From an uncultured Eggerthellaceae bacterium (GTDB lineage: Bacteria; Actinomycetota; Coriobacteriia; Coriobacteriales; Eggerthellaceae), in contig CANRPV010000024.1 in assembly GCA_947632575.1 (NCBI GenBank), positions 1-13,579 of the forward strand: a stretch of DNA of 13,579 bases, read 5' to 3'. Below the pieces are notes generated by a model that ran no database searches, had not been told where the DNA came from, and saw only the letters and a list, made by a program, of their open reading frames with translations. Of the stretch, positions 6,151 to 13,200 are shown piece by piece (position 1 is the stretch's first letter; each line of letters opens with the position of its first letter). The position numbers and the translations under genes are program-made.

Positions 6151-6882
6151 AAGCGTTTAGACCAATGGCTCATAGAAGCTGGCTTTTTTGAGACCACCGA
6201 CGAGGCCTTGCGAGCCATTCTTGCGCGAGAGGTGAAGGTGGGGGATGACTACGCGAGCTCACCTGCTCAGCTGATTTCTTCAGACGCCGCCGTGTTCGTG
6301 AAACAGCCCAAGCGTTTCGTCTCCCGGGGAGGGGAGAAGCTTCAGGGAGCCTTGGAGGCTTTTCAGGTCGATGTGTCGGGTTTGCGCTGTTTAGACGCGG
6401 GTGCTTCCACCGGAGGTTTCGCCGATTGCCTTCTTCAAGCCGGTGCGGCGGAAGTTTCCTGCGTGGATGTGAACTATGGGCAGCTCGCCTGGTCAATTCG
6501 TAATAACCCTCGGGTGCGGGTCTTTGAGCGCACCAATATCCGAAACGCTAATCCTGATTCTCTCGGTGCACCCTTCGACCTTATCACCGCCGATCTCAGC
6601 TTCATCGGACTCGCCGGTTTGGCGCCGGTGTTTGCTCGTTTGAGCCATCCAGGCACCATCTTCATCGGCCTTATCAAGCCCCAATTTGAATCGATGCCGG
6701 GAGAAAGCGATCACGGCGTAGTGCGCGATGAAAACGTGCGCCAGCGGGTCATTGATGAGGTGAGTGAAGCGTTAGCCCTCTCGGGCTTCAGAGTTGACGG
6801 TGTTGTTACATCTCGCCTGAAAGGCCCCGCCGGCAATATAGAATACCTCGCAAAGGCGGTCTATCGGGATACCCGGTCTTGA
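6046..6882 (+). CDS. tlyA: TlyA family rRNA 2'-O-methyltransferase / haemolysin-family protein
   Basis: TlyA proteins are SAM-dependent 2'-O-ribose methyltransferases. In mycobacteria they modify 16S rRNA C1409 and 23S rRNA C1920, which governs capreomycin/viomycin sensitivity. This 278-residue product has an S4 RNA-binding domain (about 36-97, starting AKRLDQWLIEAG) and a Rossmann methyltransferase domain with the SAM motif LDAGASTGGF (116-125). A K-D-K-E set matches the M. tuberculosis spacing: K98 in SRGGEKL, D183 in TADLSF, K211 in IKPQFE and E266 in GNIEY. The first 35 residues are an unusual basic Lys/Gly/Ala repeat arm. TlyA proteins normally begin directly at the S4 domain, but no good alternative start lies in between. 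The start is set by the ATGA overlap with the TRIC gene. A haemolysin role is historical and doubtful. Confidence 0.93.
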   Translation: MTGKEGKAGRAGNTRDTGKAGKAAKIGKAAKVGKAKRLDQWLIEAGFFETTDEALRAILAREVKVGDDYASSPAQLISSDAAVFVKQPKRFVSRGGEKLQGALEAFQVDVSGLRCLDAGASTGGFADCLLQAGAAEVSCVDVNYGQLAWSIRNNPRVRVFERTNIRNANPDSLGAPFDLITADLSFIGLAGLAPVFARLSHPGTIFIGLIKPQFESMPGESDHGVVRDENVRQRVIDEVSEALALSGFRVDGVVTSRLKGPAGNIEYLAKAVYRDTRS

Positions 6883-6895
6883 GGAGGCGGCGAGC

Positions 6896-7693
6896 ATGGC
6901 AAAGACAGCGCTGGTTACTGGAGGCTCATCGGGCCTTGGCTATGAGATTGCGAAGCTGTTTGCCAAGGATGGCTATGACCTGGTGCTGGTGGCTCGAAAT
7001 GAGGACAAACTCAAAAACGCCACCCAGCAGCTTGAGAATGATTTCGGCATCAATGCTCATTACATCGCTTTGGATCTGAGTGCTCCGGGAGCCGCCGATG
7101 CGCTGATAAGCTCCTTCGATAAGCTTGATATCACCATTGACGCTTTGGTGAACGACGCCGGCTTCGGAATTTCGGGCACCTTCGTGAAAAGTGATTGGAA
7201 GAAGCAAGAGGAGCTGCTCAACGTAAACATCGCGGTGCTCACCAAGCTTTCCCATGAGTTCGGTGCTCGCATGGCGGCACGCGGCAGCGGTGAAATCCTC
7301 AACGTGGCCTCGATCGCCTCTTATCTGTCAGGGCCTTACATGGCAACCTATTACGCATCCAAAGCCTACGTGCGCTCACTCACTGAGGCGCTGCACGCCG
7401 AGCTTAAGCCCTATGGCGTCCACGTGAGCTCTTTGAATCCAGGTCCCATCAAGACGAACTTCTTCAATAACGCCGGCTTCGGCAAAAAGAGCGTTTTCAG
7501 TATCGCGGATCCTCCCGCTATGGTGGCTCATGCTGCTTACAACGCCTTGCGTCATAACCGAGCCGATTGTCTCCCAGGAGTTATCGCGAAGCTTGCCAAT
7601 ATCGGCATCCGCTTAGTGCCTTCTTTTGTGGTGCGCAATCTTATCGCCGTGATGCAGCATCCCTACGCGAAGAAAAACGATCCCAAAGAATAG
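6896..7693 (+). CDS. Short-chain dehydrogenase/reductase (SDR)
   Basis: This is a 265-residue classical SDR, an NAD(P)-dependent oxidoreductase of unknown substrate. The coenzyme loop is TGGSSGLG (8-15). R34 in VARN favours NADPH. The structural motif reads NDAG (86-89) where NNAG is usual. Catalytic residues are N111, S139 (in NVAS), Y152 and K156 (YYASK). NPGPIKTNFF (about 176-185) is the PG motif with the substrate-lid Thr. The sequence resembles the DltE/YqjQ-like group of bacterial SDRs with hydrophobic C-terminal segments (LANIGIRLVPSFVVRNLIAVM), but this is a weak subgroup call. The ATG follows GAGGAGG (6881-6887), which overlaps the tlyA stop; the gap is 13 nt, so it is the last gene of the four-gene cluster. 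No hairpin terminator follows, only a repeat tract. Confidence 0.92.
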   Translation: MAKTALVTGGSSGLGYEIAKLFAKDGYDLVLVARNEDKLKNATQQLENDFGINAHYIALDLSAPGAADALISSFDKLDITIDALVNDAGFGISGTFVKSDWKKQEELLNVNIAVLTKLSHEFGARMAARGSGEILNVASIASYLSGPYMATYYASKAYVRSLTEALHAELKPYGVHVSSLNPGPIKTNFFNNAGFGKKSVFSIADPPAMVAHAAYNALRHNRADCLPGVIAKLANIGIRLVPSFVVRNLIAVMQHPYAKKNDPKE

Positions 7694-7804
7694 GTTTGAG
7701 TTCTTTAGCTTTAGCTCTTCAGCTTCAACTCTTGCTTTAGCCCTTCAGTTTCAGCTTCAGCCTTTCAGTGTTAGCTTCAGCCCTTCAGCATTAACTCTTG
7801 CGCT
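7694..7804. repeat. Degenerate YTTYAGC tandem array between convergent genes
   Basis: The spacer between the SDR (+) and DUF711 (-) genes is almost wholly made of about 14 variants of a 6-8 nt unit (TTTAGC, TTCAGC, CCTTCAG, TTCAAC and similar). A larger duplication is also visible, TTCAACTCTTGCTTTAG (7724-7740) and TTAACTCTTGCGCTTTAG (7791-7808). By my count, 7701-7804 has 42 T, 31 C, 16 A and 15 G, so the + strand is C-rich, G-poor and unable to fold well. The array touches the DUF711 stop codon. No hairpin terminator is present on either strand; the tract may serve Rho instead. Confidence 0.8.
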
Positions 7805-9169
7805 TTAGTTCTTTAAGGAGTTGATAGGGGCGGGCATACGACCGCCTCTGTGGGCGAAGACCATCCCCGCGTAACCATTTACCGGCATGACCGGTGCAAA
7901 GCCGAGCAATCCTCCGAAATCCAAGCTATCGCCGACGGTTTTGCCGATGGCCGGGATCACGCGTACCGCGGTGGTCTTGTTGTTGATCATGCCGATAGCG
8001 CATTCATCAGCGATGATGCCGAAGATGGTCTCGACGCTGGTATCTCCCGGTATAGCGATCATATCCAGGCCCACGGAGCAAACGCTGGTCATGGCCTCAA
8101 GCTTTTCGATGGAAAGAGCGCCCTCTTGAGCTGCCCGAATCATGCCCGCGTCTTCCGACACCGGGATAAAGGCGCCGGACAGACCGCCGACCGATGACGA
8201 CGCCATGACGCCGCCTTTCTTAACGGCATCGTTGAGCAGCGCCAATGCCGCGGTGGTTCCAGGGCCTCCGCATTGACCGACGCCCATGGCCTCGATGATC
8301 TCCGCCACCGAATCCCCCTCGGCGGGAGTGGGGGCGAGGGAAAGGTCCAGAATGCCCTTTTGGACGCCGAGGCGTCGAGCGGCTTCGCGGGACATGAGCT
8401 CGCCCGCGCGCGTGATCTTAAAGACGGTGGCCTTGATGGCCTCGGCCACGGCGGTGAGATCGGCGTCTTGCGGCATATCCTTAAGCACCGCTCTGACCAC
8501 GCCCGGTCCGGAGACTCCAACGTTGACCACGGCGTCTCCTTCGCCTGAACCGTGGAAGGCTCCAGCCATGAAGGGGTTATCCTCCACGGCGTTGCAGAAG
8601 ACCACCAGCTTGCTAGCACCGATGCAGTCCTTATCGGCGGTCAGCTCCGCAGCCTTTTTGATGACACCTGCCATGGTGAGCGCAGCGTCCATGTTGATGC
8701 CCGCACGGGTTGAACCCACATTGACCGAGGAACAAACCCGCTCGGTTGCCGCGAGGGCATCGGGGATAGATGCCATCAGCTTGCGATCGGATTCTGACGT
8801 TCCCTTCTGCACCAGGGCAGAAAAGCCTCCGACAAAATCGACCCCCACCTCTTTGGCGGCACGATCCATGGCGATGGCGATGGGGGACAGATCGGTTGCC
8901 GGTGTGACGGCGCAAATCTCGGCGATAGGGGTCACCGAGATGCGTTTGTTAACGATCGGAATGCCAAACTCTCGCTCCAGCTGCTCTGCCATGGACACCA
9001 GCGACTGGGCGGTGGTGGTCATGCGCTCATAAACCTTCGCGGCGAGCCGATCGATGCCTTCATCCACGCAGCCCCGAAGATTGATTCCGAGGGTGATGGT
9101 GCGAATGTCCAGATGCTGCTGGCCAATCATCGCGAGGGTTTCTTTGACTTCTTGAGGCGTGATCTGCAT
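7805..9169 (-). CDS. PFL-like DUF711 / UPF0210 family protein
   Basis: This is a 454-residue member of UPF0210 (DUF711), a conserved cytosolic family with a pyruvate-formate-lyase-like barrel fold and no established reaction. The length is normal for the family. Glycine-rich conserved stretches are visible: GQCGGPGTTAALALLNDA (298-315), SSVGGLSGAFIPVSEDAGM (325-343), FHGSGEGDAVVNVGVSGPG (205-223) and FGGLLGFAPVMPVNGY (418-433). There is no glycyl-radical motif, so it should not be called a formate lyase. In many genomes the gene directly follows a roughly 90-residue ACT-domain protein (UPF0237). No such gene is present upstream here. The ATG at 9169 follows AAGGA at 6 nt. One of two CTTAAGCG repeats overlaps this ribosome site. 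Function remains unknown. Confidence 0.9.
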   Translation of the reverse strand: MQITPQEVKETLAMIGQQHLDIRTITLGINLRGCVDEGIDRLAAKVYERMTTTAQSLVSMAEQLEREFGIPIVNKRISVTPIAEICAVTPATDLSPIAIAMDRAAKEVGVDFVGGFSALVQKGTSESDRKLMASIPDALAATERVCSSVNVGSTRAGINMDAALTMAGVIKKAAELTADKDCIGASKLVVFCNAVEDNPFMAGAFHGSGEGDAVVNVGVSGPGVVRAVLKDMPQDADLTAVAEAIKATVFKITRAGELMSREAARRLGVQKGILDLSLAPTPAEGDSVAEIIEAMGVGQCGGPGTTAALALLNDAVKKGGVMASSSVGGLSGAFIPVSEDAGMIRAAQEGALSIEKLEAMTSVCSVGLDMIAIPGDTSVETIFGIIADECAIGMINNKTTAVRVIPAIGKTVGDSLDFGGLLGFAPVMPVNGYAGMVFAHRGGRMPAPINSLKN

Positions 9170-9442
9170 GAGGGATCCTTAAGCGTTCGCTGCTAATACT
9201 TAAGCGCGATCTGAACGGGAGATAACGCAAACTTTTTGAGGATCTCACGAAGATCGGCTCTTTAACCGTCTTTGTCAGGATAACAAAGATCAGCGATCCT
9301 TGCGAAGACTTCATGGCACTTGAGCTTGCCCCATCGTGGGGTTTATCGCGCCCAAGGCTTATCTCATCGAGGGGATGTCATCGAGCAAGGATTACTCCAT
9401 CGTGAGGTTTTTATGAGGGGAGACAGAGAAGCTCGCTAAACC
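9170..9442. repeat. Divergent intergenic spacer with several degenerate repeats
   Basis: No gene is supported here. Repeats seen are CTTAAGCG at 9178-9185 and 9199-9206 (21 bp apart, two helical turns), and AGGATCTCACGAAGATCGGC (9239-9258) with AGGATAACAAAGATCAGC (9277-9294). Four CATCGWG words start at 9332, 9365, 9379 and 9398, with GG-rich continuations. A weak leftward promoter for the DUF711 gene may use TATCCT with a TG extension (9277-9282, - strand) and TTCGCA (9301-9306). A 30-codon ORF at 9313-9405 is made of the repeats and has no good ribosome site. Confidence 0.45.
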
Positions 9443-9471
9443 TTGAGAAGTCTCGTTTCAGGTCCTACAAT
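9443..9471 (+). promoter_or_regulatory. Sigma-70-type promoter of the TetR gene
   Basis: TTGAGA (9443-9448) and TACAAT (9466-9471) are separated by exactly 17 bp, each one mismatch from consensus. Transcription would start near 9478, giving a leader of about 50 nt. Just after the start site lies the small inverted repeat AACA-TGG-TGTT (9483-9493), a possible but weak autoregulatory operator. Confidence 0.7.
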
Positions 9472-9528
9472 AGGCTCTATTAAACATGGTGTTGATTATT
9501 ATGCGAAGTGTTCAATAGGAGTATGACG

Positions 9529-10206
9529 GTGGCAGTGTTGGTTTCTCAGCGTGAGATCCCTAGAAATGGGGTGACGACCAGCCTGAAGGTTCATAATGGC
9601 GGCGCCTTGGCGGAGGATCGTCGTATCGCCCGCTCTAAGAAGGCGCTGCGTCAGGCCCTCATCGAGCTGATCGAGGAGCGGGGTGTCGATGGCTTTACGG
9701 TCAATGACCTCTGCACCTATGCCGATCTCAATCGCGGTACGTTCTATAACCATTTTCATGATAAGGATGAGTTTCTGCTCTCTCTCGAGGATGAGATTAT
9801 CGACGATCTTGAGGGCTTTCGCGTGCAGCTGACTCGGCTCAGTTTTGCCGATCTCGTCCGTTATCGCTTGAACTCTCAGCCTCTGCCGTTTCTAGTGGAT
9901 CTGTTTGACTATCTCCGCGAGCAGGGCGATTTTCTCCATGCGGTGATGGGAGCTGGCGGTGACGGGCGTTTTTCGCTGCGGTTGCGGGATGCCGTTTGCA
10001 CCAATCTGATCCGTTCTGTGCTCCATGAGCGTTATCGCAACAACCCAACGCCTTTCGTGGACTATTACATCTCCTTTTATGCGTCAGCGTATCTCGGGGT
10101 TATTACCCGCTGGATCGAAAACGGCATGAATGAGTCTTCCGAGACTATGGCGCGAATAGCCATGCGTCTTTTCTTTATTAAACCGGGTGAATCCATCGAA
10201 CTTTAG
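9529..10206 (+). CDS. TetR/AcrR-family transcriptional regulator
   Basis: This is a one-component DNA-binding repressor or activator of the TetR family, 225 residues from the chosen start. The N-terminal HTH domain covers about 31-80, with recognition segment FTVNDLCTYADLNRGTFYNHF at 56-76 (split: FTVNDLCTYA then DLNRGTFYNHF). The C-terminal half has the look of the TetR_C_8 (DhaS-like) ligand domain, including DFLHAVMGAGGDGRF and ITRWIENGM. I choose GTG at 9529 because AGGAG (9517-9521) sits 7 nt before it. The ATG at 9523 is only 1 nt from that site, and the GTG at 9508 has none. The gene has its own promoter and lies 45 nt before the giant activase gene, which it may control. The effector is unknown. 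Confidence 0.88.
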   Translation: MAVLVSQREIPRNGVTTSLKVHNGGALAEDRRIARSKKALRQALIELIEERGVDGFTVNDLCTYADLNRGTFYNHFHDKDEFLLSLEDEIIDDLEGFRVQLTRLSFADLVRYRLNSQPLPFLVDLFDYLREQGDFLHAVMGAGGDGRFSLRLRDAVCTNLIRSVLHERYRNNPTPFVDYYISFYASAYLGVITRWIENGMNESSETMARIAMRLFFIKPGESIEL

Positions 10207-10251
10207 TCTTGTCCTTTGGCTCGATGAAGAGAAATTGAGGAATCAGAGATT

Positions 10252-13200
10252 ATGAAACCAAGGAAAAAGAGCAGCAAGTACACCGAGATCAAAACCGAGG
10301 TTGCTCCGTCGCAAGGCGCGGCTCAAGGCGCATCGCAAGGCGCGTCTCAGGGCGCGGCTCAACGTGCCGTCCAGGAGACAATTGAAGCTCCCGTCGAGCC
10401 CTGCGATCTCCATTTGGGCATCGATGTGGGTTCCACGACGGTTAAATTGGCGGTGTTAGATAACGATCTGAACGTTCGCTGGTCCGTATACCGGCGTCAC
10501 CATGCCGATGTGCGCGCCACCATCGTCGAGGTCTTAAGTGAGGCCGCCGAGCAGTTTCCCACAGAGAAGATGACCATCGCCATCACCGGTTCAGGTGGCC
10601 TACTGCTTTCCCAGTGGCTCGGCATCGAATTCGTGCAGGAGGTCATCGCCTCCAAAACGGCGGTCGAGACCTTCATTCCCAGCACCGATGTGGCTATCGA
10701 GCTCGGCGGCGAGGATGCGAAGATCATCTACTTCGATCAGGGCATCGAACAGCGTATGAACGGCACCTGCGCGGGCGGTACCGGCGCTTTCATCGACCAG
10801 ATGGCGACGCTGCTCAACACCGATGCCGGCGGACTGAACGAACTGGCGAAGGATCACAAAACCATCTATCCCATCGCAAGCCGCTGTGGCGTGTTTGCTA
10901 AAACCGACGTCCAGCCTCTGCTTAACGAGGGCGCGCGCAAGGAGGACATCGCCGCCTCCATCTTCCAGTCGGTCGTGACTCAGACCATCTCCGGCCTGGC
11001 CTGCGGTCGTCCCATACGCGGTCATGTGGCTTTCCTGGGAGGTCCGCTCCAATATCTGCCGGAGCTGCGCGAGCGCTTCTATGAGACCTTAAACCTCAGC
11101 GGGGACTCGATCATCGTTCCCGACAACGCGCATCTTTTCGTCGCCTGTGGCTGTGCCATCGCGGGCGCGGCTGAGAAGAAAGTCAAAGCTGAAACCCTGC
11201 CTCAGGTGCTTGAGCGCCTGCAGAATCTGGGGGATGTCCAAGGCTCTGAGGTGGTGCGGCTCGCGCCCCTGTTTGCCAGTGATGAGGAATACGCGGCCTT
11301 CAAGGCTCGACATGATAAGGCCAAGGTCAAGACCGCCTCTCTCGCGGATTACCGCGGGGTCGCCTTCCTGGGCATCGACGCTGGATCGACCACCTTCAAA
11401 GCGGTTTTGATCTCCGAGACCGGTGAGATCCTTTGGTCTACCTACGTTTCTAATAAGGGCGATGTGCTGGGCTGTGCCAAGACGGCGCTGGCCGATCTCT
11501 ATCGCAAGCTTCCGGTGGATGAGCATAGTGGGCAGCCTTTGGTAACCATCGGCCATGCCACCGTGACCGGCTACGGCGAAGGCCTATTGCTTGAGGCCCT
11601 GCGCGTGGACTCCGGCGAAATCGAGACCGTCGCGCATCTGCGCGGTGCTCAGGAGATGCTGCCTGGTGTCGAGTTTATCTTGGACATCGGCGGCCAGGAT
11701 ATGAAGTGCCTGCGGGTAAAAGACGGCGTCATCGACTCCATCATGCTCAATGAGGCTTGCTCCTCTGGTTGCGGCAGCTTTATCGAGAGCTTCGCCTCGG
11801 GACTCAATTTGGACGTCTCTGAATTCGCCCAGACGGCGATTCAGGCCGATAACCCGGTTGATCTGGGAAGTCGCTGCACGGTGTTCATGAACTCACGCGT
11901 GAAGCAAGCCCAAAAAGAAGGGGCGACGGTGGGGGATATCGCCGCTGGTTTGGCGATTTCGGTCATCAAGAACGCCCTTTTCAAAGTCATTAAAATCCGT
12001 GACCCCCATGACGTGGGCAATAAGGTCATCGTCCAAGGCGGCACCTTCTTAAACGACGCCGTGCTCCGCGCATTCGAGCAGCTGGCCGAGGTGGACGCGG
12101 TGCGTCCCAACATCGCCGGCAACATGGGCGCCTATGGCGCCGCGCTGCTCGCGCGGGATCGCTATGGCTCCGAGGTATCTTCCATCGAGACGCCGGAAGA
12201 GGAAGGCGTGGTCGAGGAGGCGGAGCGCATCCTCGAAGAGGCCAGCCTGCCTCACAAGCGCTCGAGCATCTTAAGCCTTGAGGCCATCGAGGCCTTGCAG
12301 CCCACCCATCGTACCGTTCGTTGCAAGGGCTGCTCCAACAGCTGCCTGCTTACGGTCAACGACTTCGGCGTGGACGAGGAGACCGGTAGACATCGTCGCT
12401 TCATCACCGGCAACCGCTGCGAAAAGGGTGCTGGAACCTTAAGCGAAAAGTCCAACGTGCCGAATCTTTTCGAATACAAGAGTCATCGACTCTTCGACTA
12501 TACGCCGCTTTCGGCCGAGGAGGCGACTCGTGGAACTGTGGGTATTCCTCGTGCCCTCAATATGTACGAGAACTATCCCTTCTGGTTCACCTTCTTCACC
12601 ACGCTTGGCTATCGAGTGATCCTCTCGGATCCCTCCACCAAAAAGACCTACGAGGCCGGCATCGAATCCATGCCATCGGAGTCGGTCTGCTATCCGGCTA
12701 AGCTCTCTCACGGCCACATCATGAATCTGCTGGCCAAGGAGCCGGATTTCATCTGGATGCCCTGCTCGAAGTGGGAGCGCCAGGAGGACGACACAGCGGG
12801 CAATCACTTCAACTGCCCTATCGTGGCAAGCTATCCCGAGGCCTTAAGGCTCAATATCGACGATCTGCAGGATTCAAAAACCCAGTTTTTGAATCCTTGG
12901 CTTCCCTATGACAATAAAGAGCACCTCAAGAAGCGTCTGTTCCACGAGCTTTGCGAGAACCATAAGGATCTGAGCGAGGCTTATGGGCCGCTACCGACTC
13001 AGGCCGAGATCGACGCCGCGGTCGAGGCTGCTTGGGAAGAGGATGAGGCCTTCAAGCGCGATATGCGCACCAAGGGCGTGGAGACGCTCGCTTGGATGGA
13101 GCAGACGGGCACCCACGGCATCGTGTTGGCCGGACGTCCCTACCATAACGATCCCGAGATCAACCATGCTATCCCCGAGCTTTTGACCAGCTTCGGTCTC

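Noticed and set aside
7694..7804. CRISPR array
   Set aside because: Units are 6-8 nt, directly abutting and diverged, with no constant repeat of 23-40 nt or unique spacers, and no cas genes nearby.
8286..9032. Long + strand ORF opposite the DUF711 gene (248 codons)
   Set aside because: It is antisense to a well-supported conserved gene, is Ser/Ala/Thr-rich low-complexity sequence, and has no recognisable domain.
7805..9169. Pyruvate formate-lyase
   Set aside because: There is no glycyl-radical motif (RVxG[FY]-type C-terminus); the sequence fits UPF0210/DUF711, which shares only the fold.
9313..9405. Small + strand ORF of 30 codons in the divergent spacer
   Set aside because: Its content comes from the CATCGWG repeats, and the only upstream purine run is a weak GAAG.
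9523..9525. ATG as start of the TetR gene
   Set aside because: The only good ribosome site, AGGAG at 9517-9521, ends 1 nt before it. The GTG at 9529 has correct spacing.
11089..11556. Minus-strand ORF of 155 codons inside the giant activase gene
   Set aside because: It is a shadow of the conserved + strand frame, with no domain and no ribosome site evident.
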